NCBI GenBank assembly: GCA_910584745.1
Contig: CAJUDG010000015.1
Span: 1-64,000 of the forward strand
Length of the DNA: 64,000 bases
Source of the DNA: an uncultured Eubacteriales bacterium
GTDB taxonomy: Bacteria > Bacillota > Clostridia > Oscillospirales > Acutalibacteraceae
Reading direction: 5' to 3'
Under the pieces are notes generated by a model. It saw only the letters and a list, made by a program, of their open reading frames with translations, did no database searches and was not told the DNA's origin. Both the position numbers and the translations under genes were made by a program. Shown here piece by piece: positions 41,134 to 49,910 of this stretch; position 1 is the first letter of the stretch; each line of letters starts with the position of its first letter.

Positions 41134-41295
41134 GTAAACATAAATACTGCGGACACAGAGGAGCTGGACCAGCTGCCGGGGATAGGCCCGGCGCTGGTCC
41201 AGCGCATTATTGAGTATAGAGAGGCCTGCGCCCCGGAGGAGTTGTCGGAGGTAAATGGAGGCCGCCTGCGCGGAGCTTGCGCCCCGCGAGGCTAG
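41134..41295 (+). pseudogene. ComEA-like helix-hairpin-helix remnant
   Basis: Directly after the pseudouridine synthase stop, and in the same frame, the sequence encodes VNINTADTEELDQLPGIGPA, then LVQRIIEYREACAPEELSEV, the typical DNA-binding helix-hairpin-helix of the competence protein ComEA. There is no start codon, signal peptide or second hairpin, and it ends at a TAG shared with the opposing feoB stop. It looks like the last piece of a lost comEA gene. Confidence 0.72.
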
Positions 41296-43181
41296 CCCAC
41301 GCCCAGCAGGCGGCAGAGGTTAGCTATCAGAAAGCATAGTACGAGCCCGCATACAGTGGGTATTACAGCGGCGGCGGCTGTCCATTTCCAGCTTCCGCTC
41401 TCTTTTTTTATCGTCAGGCAGGTGGTGGAGCAGGGCCAGTGCATAAGTGAGAACACCATCACGCACAGGGCCGTGACCCAGGTCCAGCCGTTGTCCACAA
41501 GCAGAGCCCGAAGGGCCGTAAGGTCCGAGAGCTCCACAAGGCTGCCCTGAGAGAGGTAGGCCATGATCATCAGCGGTATCACTATCTCGTTGGCCGGAAG
41601 CCCCAGTATGAAGGCCAGCAGTATCACCCCGTCCAGCCCGAAGACCCGGGCGAAGGGGTCCAGAAACCCGGCGCAGTGACAGAGCAGGGTCTCGCCGCCC
41701 ACATGGATATTTGCCAGCAGCCAGATGACCAGCCCCGCCGGAGCCGCCACCGACGCCGCCCGCCCCAGCACGAACAGGGTGCGGTCGAAGATGGAGCGGA
41801 CTATCACCTTCATGAGCTGGGGGCGGCGGTAGGGGGGCAGCTCCAGGGTAAAGGAGCTGGGCACGCCCTTTAGAAGGGTCGCGGACAGGAATTTGGAGAC
41901 CGCCAGGGTCATAAGCAGCCCCAGGGCGATAAGCCCCACCAGCATGGCCGAGGACAGCACCGAGGCCCCAAGGCCCCCGGCGGCCCCCACGAAGAACATG
42001 GTGATAAGGGAGATGAGCATGGGCAGGCGGCCGTTGCAGGGGACGAAGTTGTTGGTCAGCATGGCTATCAGCCGCTCTCTGGGGGAGTCTATGATTCGGC
42101 ACCCCACGACCCCCGCCGCGTTGCAGCCGAAGCCCATGCAGGTGGTCAGCGCCTGCTTGCCGCAGGCCCCGCAGCTCTTGAAGCACCTGTCCAGGTTAAA
42201 GGCCACCCTGGGCAGATAGCCGAAGTCCTCTAAAAGGGTGAACAGCGGGAAGAAGATGGCCATTGGCGGCAGCATGACCGCCACCACCCAGGCCAGGGTC
42301 CGGTACATGCCGTCGCAGACAAGCCCCGTCAGCCAGCCCGGAGCGCCAAGGTATACGAAGCGGTCCCGTATGCGGTCCCCCAGCCAGAACAGGCCGTCGC
42401 TGAGAAGGGCGGAGGGGTAGTTGGCCCCGGCGATGGTCAGCCAGAATATCCCCAGAAGCATGAGCAGCATGATGGGAAAGCCGGTGAGAGGGCTTGTGAG
42501 TATGCGGTCCAGCTTTCGGTCCCGGGCGGCGGAGCGGTTCTGCGGCTCGCGGCTGACAGCGGCGTCCGCTATCCACTGGGCATGATGGACGCGCATCTCC
42601 GGGTCAACGGGCGGCAGCGTTCGCGGGACCTTTGGCGCACGGCAGAGCGTCTCCACCTCGTCCATCAGCTCATCAAGGCCCTTGCCGTCCCGGGCCGAGG
42701 TCCCCACCACCGGCACCCCCAGCAGCCCGCTGAGCTTTGCAAGGTCCACCCGGACCCCTTTGCGCCGGGCCTCGTCCAGCAGGTTCACACAGACGACCAG
42801 GTCCGGGGTCAGCTCCAGCACCTGGAGCACCAGGTTCAGGTTGCGCTCAAGGCAGGTGGCGTCGCAGACGGCCACGGCGCAGTCCGGGCTGCCGGAGAGG
42901 AGAAAGTCCCTGGCGGCCTCCTCCTCGGCGGAGTGGGCCTGCAAGGAGTAGCACCCGGGCAGGTCCACCAGAATGTACCCGAGGTCCCTGTGGCGGCAGT
43001 AGCCCTGGGCGTTGGCCACTGTCTTGCCGGGCCAGTTTCCCGTATGCTGGTGCATATTGGTAAGGGCGTTGAAGATGGTGCTCTTGCCCACGTTGGGGTT
43101 GCCGCAGAGGGCTATCACCCGGTCGGAGTCCTCGCGCTTCTTTATCGTAAGCCCGCCCGGGGCGGCGTCAAAATGCTCCAT
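41292..43181 (-). CDS. feoB: Ferrous iron transport protein B
   Basis: The start at 43181 gives 629 residues. The N-terminal G domain has G1 GNPNVGKST (about 26-34), G3 DLPGCYSL and G4-like NLLDEA; the membrane part has two Gate motifs (KQALTTCMGFGCNAAGV near 375 and later LPANEIVIP). It moves Fe2+ into the cell. It overlaps feoA by 14 bases and lacks a feoC. Confidence 0.95.
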   Translation of the reverse strand: MEHFDAAPGGLTIKKREDSDRVIALCGNPNVGKSTIFNALTNMHQHTGNWPGKTVANAQGYCRHRDLGYILVDLPGCYSLQAHSAEEEAARDFLLSGSPDCAVAVCDATCLERNLNLVLQVLELTPDLVVCVNLLDEARRKGVRVDLAKLSGLLGVPVVGTSARDGKGLDELMDEVETLCRAPKVPRTLPPVDPEMRVHHAQWIADAAVSREPQNRSAARDRKLDRILTSPLTGFPIMLLMLLGIFWLTIAGANYPSALLSDGLFWLGDRIRDRFVYLGAPGWLTGLVCDGMYRTLAWVVAVMLPPMAIFFPLFTLLEDFGYLPRVAFNLDRCFKSCGACGKQALTTCMGFGCNAAGVVGCRIIDSPRERLIAMLTNNFVPCNGRLPMLISLITMFFVGAAGGLGASVLSSAMLVGLIALGLLMTLAVSKFLSATLLKGVPSSFTLELPPYRRPQLMKVIVRSIFDRTLFVLGRAASVAAPAGLVIWLLANIHVGGETLLCHCAGFLDPFARVFGLDGVILLAFILGLPANEIVIPLMIMAYLSQGSLVELSDLTALRALLVDNGWTWVTALCVMVFSLMHWPCSTTCLTIKKESGSWKWTAAAAVIPTVCGLVLCFLIANLCRLLGVG

Positions 43182-43458
43182 GGCGCACCGCCTGTTCCGC
43201 CGGTATAATGGGGGCCGGCGCGGCATCCGGAAGGGGGTCCACGGCGACGGCGTCACCATCGGACTTTCTGAGGGCTATGACGGCCCCCCGGATAAGATAG
43301 GCCTTCGGGTCCCCCAGCGGACTGCTGTACAGGCACCGGACGAGGGTGCCCTCGATAAGCCCCAGGTCCTGAAAGCGGCGGCGCATGGGACAGCCGGGGC
43401 TCAGCTCCCGGACAGTGGCGGACTGGCCGGGGGAAAGGTTTGAGAGGGTAGATGACAT
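43168..43458 (-). CDS. feoA: Ferrous iron transport protein A
   Basis: The 96-residue SH3-like protein starts at 43458 behind AGGAGCTGATCGACAT. It has the family pattern LSPGQSATVREL then RRRFQDLGLIEGT and RGAVIALRKSD. It supports FeoB. The promoter region 43460-43560 is AT-rich; I see no certain iron-regulator box. Confidence 0.93.
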   Translation of the reverse strand: MSSTLSNLSPGQSATVRELSPGCPMRRRFQDLGLIEGTLVRCLYSSPLGDPKAYLIRGAVIALRKSDGDAVAVDPLPDAAPAPIIPAEQAVRHGAF

Positions 43459-43603
43459 ATGTCGATCAGCTCCTGATTTCGTAGTTTGGGTATTACTCTT
43501 TATTACAATATTCAGAATGTACAAACCTGTTACAGCAGGCGCTTGCTTTTGGGGGGAGAGTATGCGATAATAGGGGAGATCCAGGCTTTAGGAGGAATGA
43601 AAA

Positions 43604-44020
43604 ATGAAGCTGTTCAAAGAGTTCAGGGAGTTTATTGCCCGGGGAAACGTCATGGACATGGCCGTGGGCGTGATAATCGGCGGGGCCTTTACGGGGATAG
43701 TGAACTCCCTGGTAAACGACGTGTTCATGCCGGTTCTGGGCCTTCTCACCGGCGGGATGAATTTTGCCGCCCTTTCGGTCCGGATAGGCCCCGGCGAGGG
43801 GGACGTGCTCAGCTATGGCGCGTTTATCGCGGCGGTGATAAACTTCCTGCTCATCGCCCTGGTGCTGTTCCTGCTGATAAAGGCCATAAACAGCCTGCAC
43901 CGAAAGAAGCAGCCCGTTGCGGACGACTCTCCCGCCATGCAGATATGCCCCTACTGCATGAGCGAGATACCCATAGCGGCCACCCGCTGCCCCCACTGCA
44001 CATCTGAGCTGGAAAAATAA
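43604..44020 (+). CDS. mscL: Large-conductance mechanosensitive channel with C-terminal zinc ribbon
   Basis: The 138-residue protein has the MscL start FKEFREFIARGNVMDMAVGVI, the first helix with GGAFTGIVNSLVND, and the second helix AVINFLLIALVLFLLIKAIN. In place of the usual short helical tail it ends in a zinc ribbon (CPYCMSEIPIAATRCPHC, about 113-131). The extra domain could bind a partner or sense zinc or redox state. Confidence 0.94.
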   Translation: MKLFKEFREFIARGNVMDMAVGVIIGGAFTGIVNSLVNDVFMPVLGLLTGGMNFAALSVRIGPGEGDVLSYGAFIAAVINFLLIALVLFLLIKAINSLHRKKQPVADDSPAMQICPYCMSEIPIAATRCPHCTSELEK

Positions 44021-44023
44021 ATC

Positions 44024-44052
44024 TTGCAGGTTTTCTCTATTTGTGATAGTAT
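44024..44052 (+). promoter_or_regulatory. Likely trkA promoter
   Basis: TTGCAG (44024-44029), 17 bp, TAGTAT (44047-44052), about 57 bases before trkA. Confidence 0.6.
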
Positions 44053-44108
44053 ATGTGCGGCGGCTTTTATGGGCCGCCCATATCATGGAATCAGGGAAGG
44101 TCATATAA

Positions 44109-45470
44109 ATGAAAATCGTTATCGCCGGCGACGGAAAGGTGGGCTCGGCCCTCACGGTACAGCTGGCAAAGGAGGGCCACGACGTGGTGGTCATCGACAA
44201 CAACAAGCTGGTCCTGGAGGAGGCCCAGCAGTCCCTGGACATAAACGTGGTCCACGGCAACGGCGCCACCATCGGGACCCAGAACCAGGCCAATGTGGGC
44301 GGCAGCGACCTGCTTATTGCCGCCACCTCCATGGACGAGACGAACCTTTTGTGCTGCATAACCGCCCATAAGCTGGGCTGCGCCCACACCATCGCCAGGG
44401 TGCGCAACCCGGAGTATTTCAGCCAGCTCTACGACTGGAAGGAGGAGCTGGGGCTGTCGATGATGATAAACCCGGAGCTTGCCACGGCCAGCGAGATATA
44501 CAGGCTCCTACAGTTCCCCTCGTTCCTCAGAAGGGACTCCTTCGCCAAGGGGCGGGTGGAGATAGTGGAGGTGGAGCTCTCTGAGGACAGCTTTCTGGAC
44601 GGCTGCCGGCTTATGGACTTTGACAAGAAGGTGAAGGTAAAGGTGCTGGTCTGCGCCGTGCAGCGGGGCAGCGAGGTCTTTATACCCGACGGCAATTTCC
44701 AGCTGCAAAAGGGGGACAGGCTCCACGTGACCGCCTCCAGCTCCACCCTTGCGAAGCTCATACGCAATATGGGCGTCACCCAGCGCAAGATACGGGACGT
44801 GATGATAATCGGCGGCAGCCGCATAGGCTTCTATCTGGCGGCGGAGCTTATAAAGTCCGGGGTGGACGTGAAGCTTATCGAGAAGGACCCGGCCCGCTGC
44901 GTGGAGCTGTCGGAGAACCTGCCCAAGGCCACAATAATAAACGCCGACGGCTCTGACAGGAATATCCTTGATACCGAGGGCCTTGGGAAGACCGACGCCG
45001 TTGTGACCCTTACGGACTTCGACGAGGAGAACCTGATAATCTCTATGTACGCAAACTATCTCGGCACCTATAAGGTGATAACCAAGATAAACCGCACCGA
45101 GTTCAACGAGGTGCTGGTGGACAAGGGCATCGACTGCGCCGTTAGCCCCAAGGACCTGTGTACCACGGACATCATGCGGTACGTCCGGGCCATGGGCAAC
45201 CGCAGCGGCGGCACCGTCACCACCCTGCACCGCATAGTGGAGGACAAGGTGGAGGCCCTGGAGTTCCAGGTGGGCCGGGGCACCCCGCACCTGGGCCAGC
45301 CTCTATATAAGCTCCGATTAAAGCCCGGCACCCTTATCGCCTGCATAAACCGCCGGGGCCGCGCCATAATCCCCAGCGGCGGCGACTGCATAGAGGCCGG
45401 GGACTCGGTGATAATCGTCGCCACCGCCGACAGGGCCATCAAGGACCTGCGGGACATCTTCCTGGACTAA
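44109..45470 (+). CDS. trkA: Trk potassium uptake regulatory subunit TrkA
   Basis: The 453-residue cytosolic protein has two RCK units, each with a Rossmann site: IAGDGKVGSALTVQL at residue 4 and IIGGSRIGFYLAAEL near 233, each followed by a TrkA-C domain. It binds NAD(H)/ATP and gates TrkH, encoded 12 bases downstream. Confidence 0.95.
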   Translation: MKIVIAGDGKVGSALTVQLAKEGHDVVVIDNNKLVLEEAQQSLDINVVHGNGATIGTQNQANVGGSDLLIAATSMDETNLLCCITAHKLGCAHTIARVRNPEYFSQLYDWKEELGLSMMINPELATASEIYRLLQFPSFLRRDSFAKGRVEIVEVELSEDSFLDGCRLMDFDKKVKVKVLVCAVQRGSEVFIPDGNFQLQKGDRLHVTASSSTLAKLIRNMGVTQRKIRDVMIIGGSRIGFYLAAELIKSGVDVKLIEKDPARCVELSENLPKATIINADGSDRNILDTEGLGKTDAVVTLTDFDEENLIISMYANYLGTYKVITKINRTEFNEVLVDKGIDCAVSPKDLCTTDIMRYVRAMGNRSGGTVTTLHRIVEDKVEALEFQVGRGTPHLGQPLYKLRLKPGTLIACINRRGRAIIPSGGDCIEAGDSVIIVATADRAIKDLRDIFLD

Positions 45471-45482
45471 GGAGGGCGCTCT

Positions 45483-46931
45483 GTGAATTACCGGATGATA
45501 CTGCGGCTTATCTGCTATATCCTCAGGGTGGAGGCGGTCTGCCTGCTGCCAAGCCTTGGCATCTCCTTTTTCAAGGGGGAGACCGGCGCCGTTATAGGTA
45601 CGGCGGCCACCATAGTCATATCGGCGCTTCTGAGCCTTGTGTCCTTTCTGCTGCCCCCCGCGGACAAGCAGATAAGCGCCCGGGAGGGCTTTCTCAGCGT
45701 GGCCCTCTGCTGGGCGGCGGTGTCCCTTGTGGGGGCGCTGCCCTTCTGTCTCAGCGGGGCGGTGCCGAACTATATCGACTGCCTTTTCGAGACGGTATCG
45801 GGCTTTACCACCACCGGCGCCAGCGTGCTCACCGACATAGAGGCCCTGCCCATGGGACTGTTGTACTGGCGCAGCTTTACCCACTGGCTGGGGGGCATGG
45901 GCGTGCTGGTGTTCCTCTTGGCGGTGATGCCCATGGGCAAGGGCAAGAACTCCCTTCTGCACGTGATGCGCGCGGAGAGCCCCGGGCCCCAGGTGGACAA
46001 GCTGGTGCCGAAGCTCCAGGACAGCGCCAAGATACTCTACGCCATATATATCGGCCTGACATTATTGCAGATAGTCCTGCTGCTGCTTGGGGGAATGCCC
46101 CTTTTCGACAGTCTCACCACCGCCTTCGGCACGGCGGGCACGGGGGGCTTCGGCATAAAGGCGGACAGCCTGATGGGCTACAGCCATTATCTTCAGGGGG
46201 TCTGTACGGTGTTCATGGCCCTGTTCGGGGTGAATTTCAGCATATTTTATCTGCTGCTTCTGCGGCAGTTTATGAAGGTCCTCAAGAACCAGGAGCTGCT
46301 TTTGTATCTTGGGATAATGCTTGGCAGCATACTGATAATCGCCTTTGACATCCTGCCCCAGTACGTGAATATAGGCGAGGCCCTGCACCAGGCGGCGTTC
46401 CAGGTCTCGTCCATAATGACCACCACGGGCTTTGCCACGGCGGACTTCAACTCCTGGCCCGCCCTCTCAAAGACGTTATTGGTGCTGCTGATGTTCGTGG
46501 GGGCCTGCGCCGGGTCCACCGGCGGAGGCGTGAAGGTGGCGCGGGTGCTGCTCTTGATGAAGGCCGGGCGGCGCAACGTGAAGCGTATGCTGCGGCCCCG
46601 GTCCGTGTCCCAGGTGCATATGGACGGCGGGACGGTGTCCGAGGAGGTGGTGCAGAACACCTACAGCTATCTGGCATTGTATATGGGCATAATGGTGCTC
46701 TCGGTGTTCCTTATCGCCCTGGACGAGTTCTCGCTGGAGACCAACGCCACGGCGGTCGTCGCCTGCCTTAACAATATCGGTCCGGGCCTGGACATGGTGG
46801 GGCCAATGGGCAGCTACGCGAATTTCTCATGGCACAGCAAGCTGGTGCTGAGCTTTGACATGCTGGCGGGAAGGCTGGAGCTTTTCCCCATGATAATGCT
46901 CTTTGTGCCCCTTAGCTGGAAGCGCACATAA
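45483..46931 (+). CDS. trkH: Trk potassium uptake membrane subunit TrkH
   Basis: The 482-residue membrane protein has the four-fold pore repeats of the Trk/Ktr family: selectivity-filter-like TTTGASVLTD (about 118), TAGTGGFGIK (about 218), MTTTGFATADFN (about 313) and NIGPGLDMVG. A GTG start at 45483 is used after GGAGGGCGCT. It forms the K+ channel controlled by TrkA. Confidence 0.95.
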   Translation: MNYRMILRLICYILRVEAVCLLPSLGISFFKGETGAVIGTAATIVISALLSLVSFLLPPADKQISAREGFLSVALCWAAVSLVGALPFCLSGAVPNYIDCLFETVSGFTTTGASVLTDIEALPMGLLYWRSFTHWLGGMGVLVFLLAVMPMGKGKNSLLHVMRAESPGPQVDKLVPKLQDSAKILYAIYIGLTLLQIVLLLLGGMPLFDSLTTAFGTAGTGGFGIKADSLMGYSHYLQGVCTVFMALFGVNFSIFYLLLLRQFMKVLKNQELLLYLGIMLGSILIIAFDILPQYVNIGEALHQAAFQVSSIMTTTGFATADFNSWPALSKTLLVLLMFVGACAGSTGGGVKVARVLLLMKAGRRNVKRMLRPRSVSQVHMDGGTVSEEVVQNTYSYLALYMGIMVLSVFLIALDEFSLETNATAVVACLNNIGPGLDMVGPMGSYANFSWHSKLVLSFDMLAGRLELFPMIMLFVPLSWKRT

Positions 46932-46933
46932 AA

Positions 46934-46961
46934 AGTACCCCTGCAAAAGCAGGGGTATTTT
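46934..46961. terminator. Bidirectional terminator between trkH and the sigma-like gene
   Basis: AGTACCCCTGC and GCAGGGGTATT arms with A run before and T run after. Confidence 0.85.
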
Positions 46962-47298
46962 AGTCCTCCTCCTCGTCCATGACCGCCTGGAAAGCCTGGG
47001 CATAGGCCAGGACCCTGCGGATATGGGCCTTGGCGGTCTTTATATGCTTATAGACCGTGGACTTGCCAATGCCAAGCTTTTTGCCTATCTCCTCCATGGT
47101 CATGCGCTCCATAAAGTACATCTCCACACATTCCCTCTGCCGGCCGGTCAGCTCCTGCCGCAGGGCGACCTTCAGTGCCGCGCCCATGAGCTTTTTATTC
47201 CTCAGCCTGCCCTGCCCGGGCTGAAGCTCAGGTATGCTGTCCTCGGGGCCCAGGTCAAAGCTCATGGACTCCTCAAAATGCAGCTTCTTACTTTTCAT
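46960..47298 (-). CDS. Sigma-70 region 4-like HTH protein
   Basis: The 112-residue protein carries a helix-turn-helix like sigma region 4 (LTGRQRECVEMYFMERMTMEEIGKKLGIGKSTVYKHI, given in the family as region 4.2; about residues 50-90). No region 2 is present, so it cannot be a full sigma factor. It may be a DNA-binding regulator, such as those of phage or competence type. It lies ten bases downstream of the peptide-binding lipoprotein gene. Confidence 0.78.
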   Translation of the reverse strand: MKSKKLHFEESMSFDLGPEDSIPELQPGQGRLRNKKLMGAALKVALRQELTGRQRECVEMYFMERMTMEEIGKKLGIGKSTVYKHIKTAKAHIRRVLAYAQAFQAVMDEEED

Positions 47299-47308
47299 AC
47301 CGGCCGCC

Positions 47309-48901
47309 CTACTCGGATTTCTTCGCCCGGGAGAAGTCTATGAGCAGGTCCGGCGAGGCGGATATGCCCTGGCTGCTGGGGCTGCTGATATAGTAGGTCT
47401 TGTCGCTGAACAGGGGATAGAAGATGTAGTGTTCCATCAGATAGGTCTCAAGGCTCTGATAGGCGGACAGCTCGAAGGTCATGGAGTGAAGCTGGCTGTC
47501 ATACTGCTGGTCCCTGTAGAGGGAGGGCGTGGAGCTGCTCTCAAAGGCCTTGAGCACCTGATAGGGGGTGGTGCCCCCGGCCCGCAGGGTGTAGAGGGCC
47601 GCCTGATATTCCCCGCCGGAGATACGGGACTGGAAGGAGGAGTCCTCCAGGGGCTCGATATTATAGGCGCTGCCCAGAGAACTGTTCCAGGACACCAGAA
47701 GGCCGTTGGCGATGTTTATGGATTCCTCGTCGTTGGGGCAGATTATGGTGATATTTGGCATACGTTCCTCGCCGCTGAGGGTCAGCAGGGAGGACAGCAG
47801 TGTCCCGGTAACGGAATCGTCCCGCTGGGTGAACATGGGCGCGCCGCCGCTGTAGTAGCTCTCGCCGTTCCAGTGCACACAGTTGGCCATGATGCCCATG
47901 GCCTCCTGGCTGTTCTTGTCCATGCGCCGGTCCAAAAGGTCCTGACGGTCGATAAGCTTTGTGAATATCTCCCGGGCCTGGGGGTAATTCAGTATGCCCG
48001 AGTCGGCATTGAACAGCAGGCCCGTCACAGCGTCGTCCAGGACCTGGACCCCGCAGCCCCTGCCCGCGGCATCCTCCGCGGCGGTCTCGGGCAGGGTGGC
48101 GATATCGATCTTCCCCTCCAGCAGCGCGGAGACCGGGTCCTCGGTAATGGAGCTGTCATAGTCGATAAGGTAGGTCAGGCTCTTGGGGGCCACATCCTCC
48201 CGGGCGCGGTAGTTATCGGAGGGCACCAGGGTCATCTGGCGCTTGCCGGGGTCCGTGACCCAGGAGTATTCGCTCTCGAAGGTGAAGGGGCCGTTGGTGA
48301 TGAGATACTCCGCGGAAAGGCCGTAATGGCCGGAGCAGTCCTCGAAGAACTCCCTGTTGCAGGGCATATAGTGGGTGCCGGCGGTAAGGGCGGGGAAGTC
48401 CGGGTAGCTGCGCTCAAGGTCCACCACCAGTGTGCGCTCGTCCTGGGCATAGACCCCCAGGGCGCTCTGGTCCGCCTCGCCGTTATAGACCGCCCGGGCC
48501 CCCTGGATGACGAACAGGTCGTCAACAGAGGGGGTGGCCGTCTCCGGGCGCAGGGCCCGCTGGATGGCGAAGAGAAAGTCGTCGGCGGTGACCGGGGCGC
48601 CGTTGCTCCACTTGGCGTCGCCGTACAGATGGAAGGTGAAGCGGGTGCTGTTCTCGTTGACGTCCCACTTGCGGGCCGCGCCGGGGATGACCTCCCCCTG
48701 GTCGTCGATGCCGCACAGCCCCTGGAAGATGGAGCCGATGACCTGGAAGGAGGACTGGCGCGAGGCGGTCTGGGGGTCAAGGGTGTCCACGTTCTGGGGC
48801 AGGGCGTATGTGAACTCCATGCCGGCCTGATAGCCGCCGGAGCAGGCGCAGAGACCGGCAAGGAGTGATATGCTCAACAGAAGGGAGAGGATACGGTTCA
48901 T
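47309..48901 (-). CDS. Peptide/oligopeptide ABC transporter substrate-binding lipoprotein
   Basis: The start at 48901 follows AAAGGAGCTGCAAT. The 530-residue protein has a lipobox LCAC (about 16-19) and the family-5 binding-protein fold: LPQNVDTLDPQTASRQSS, GLCGIDDQGEVIPGAARKW and FTFHLYGDAKWSNGAPVTADDF. No permease or ATPase gene is near, so it may feed a distant transporter or be a sensor. The pair with a sigma-4-like gene is unusual. Confidence 0.9.
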   Translation of the reverse strand: MNRILSLLLSISLLAGLCACSGGYQAGMEFTYALPQNVDTLDPQTASRQSSFQVIGSIFQGLCGIDDQGEVIPGAARKWDVNENSTRFTFHLYGDAKWSNGAPVTADDFLFAIQRALRPETATPSVDDLFVIQGARAVYNGEADQSALGVYAQDERTLVVDLERSYPDFPALTAGTHYMPCNREFFEDCSGHYGLSAEYLITNGPFTFESEYSWVTDPGKRQMTLVPSDNYRAREDVAPKSLTYLIDYDSSITEDPVSALLEGKIDIATLPETAAEDAAGRGCGVQVLDDAVTGLLFNADSGILNYPQAREIFTKLIDRQDLLDRRMDKNSQEAMGIMANCVHWNGESYYSGGAPMFTQRDDSVTGTLLSSLLTLSGEERMPNITIICPNDEESINIANGLLVSWNSSLGSAYNIEPLEDSSFQSRISGGEYQAALYTLRAGGTTPYQVLKAFESSSTPSLYRDQQYDSQLHSMTFELSAYQSLETYLMEHYIFYPLFSDKTYYISSPSSQGISASPDLLIDFSRAKKSE

Positions 48902-48992
48902 ATTGCAGCTCCTTTTAAAGGGGATATATAGTATAGTATACACAATCACAACAAATTTATAATTCTCATAAAGAACTATACTACTCAAAACA

Positions 48993-49020
48993 AAAGACCC
49001 CCCGCAAAGGCGGAGGGTCC
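48993..49020 (-). terminator. Terminator after the isomerase gene
   Basis: On the minus strand GACCCTCCGC pairs with GCGGGGGGTC, followed by TTTTG. Confidence 0.75.
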
Positions 49021-49036
49021 GATAGTACACAGTAAA

Positions 49037-49888
49037 TTACACGTTAGCCTTCAGCCAGGCCACGTCTTCCTTCAGGCAGTCGATACGGCTCTTGTCGTCA
49101 TAGCTGGCCTCGCGCTCCACAACGTAGATAACTCCGTCGCGCTGAGCGTCCGCGGCGGCCTTGACGGCCTTCCAGTCCACTATGCCGCTGCCGGTGGGGA
49201 CGTTGAGCTTGTCCCGCTCCTGCATCATCTTGATGAACTCAGGGGGGAAGATGGGCTTGCCGTCCTCGTCCAGCTCGAACTTGGGCCACTCGGGCGGGTT
49301 CTTCCGTGAGCTGGCCTTGTCCGGGCCGATAACGGCGCCGTTCTCCTTGATGTGGATGGCGGCAATGCGGCCCGCGTGCTGCTTGATGTACTCCACCGGG
49401 TCAATGCCCGCGGCAGAGGCCCAGCCGCAGTCTATCTCAAAGGCCACGGTCTCGGGGTCGGTGTTCTCGATGACCCAGTCAAAAAGGTACTTGTCCCCAT
49501 CCTTGTTGAACTCCTGGGTGTGGTTGTGATAGCCGATGGTGATGCCGTACTTCTTGGCCTCGGCTCCCCACTTGTTGAGCTCGGCGGCGACCTCCCTGGC
49601 CTCTTCCGCGTCGCAGAAGGAGGTCATGGGGCAGGCCACGAACTTCACGCCCAGCTCGGCAAGATAGGGAAGATGCTCGCCCATCATCTCGAAGGGCACA
49701 TGAGCGGAGACGGCCTTTATGCCGGCCTCCTCCAATGCCTTCTTGACGTCCTCGACGGGCACATCCTTATAGTCCTGGGCAAACTCCACGCCGGAGTAGC
49801 CCATCTCGGCCGCGGTCTTTATCTTCTCCACAGCGGAGAGGTTGCAGTCATGGCCGAAGGAATAGAGCTGTAAATTGATGTTTTCCAT
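49037..49888 (-). CDS. Sugar phosphate isomerase/epimerase (TIM barrel)
   Basis: The 283-residue AP-endonuclease-2-like enzyme has the metal-site segments GVEFAQDYK (about 34), IGYHNHTQEF (about 137), FEIDCGWA (about 170) and AIHIKENGA (about 195). It is the second gene of an operon with a Gfo/Idh enzyme and parallels the pair at 4291-6223, although the two isomerases are not close in sequence. Confidence 0.88.
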   Translation of the reverse strand: MENINLQLYSFGHDCNLSAVEKIKTAAEMGYSGVEFAQDYKDVPVEDVKKALEEAGIKAVSAHVPFEMMGEHLPYLAELGVKFVACPMTSFCDAEEAREVAAELNKWGAEAKKYGITIGYHNHTQEFNKDGDKYLFDWVIENTDPETVAFEIDCGWASAAGIDPVEYIKQHAGRIAAIHIKENGAVIGPDKASSRKNPPEWPKFELDEDGKPIFPPEFIKMMQERDKLNVPTGSGIVDWKAVKAAADAQRDGVIYVVEREASYDDKSRIDCLKEDVAWLKANV

Positions 49889-49910
49889 TCTTCTTTACCT
49901 CGCGCCCGGC

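Noticed and set aside
46960..47298. Complete alternative sigma factor
   Set aside because: Only a region-4-like helix-turn-helix is present; region 2 needed for -10 recognition and core binding is missing.
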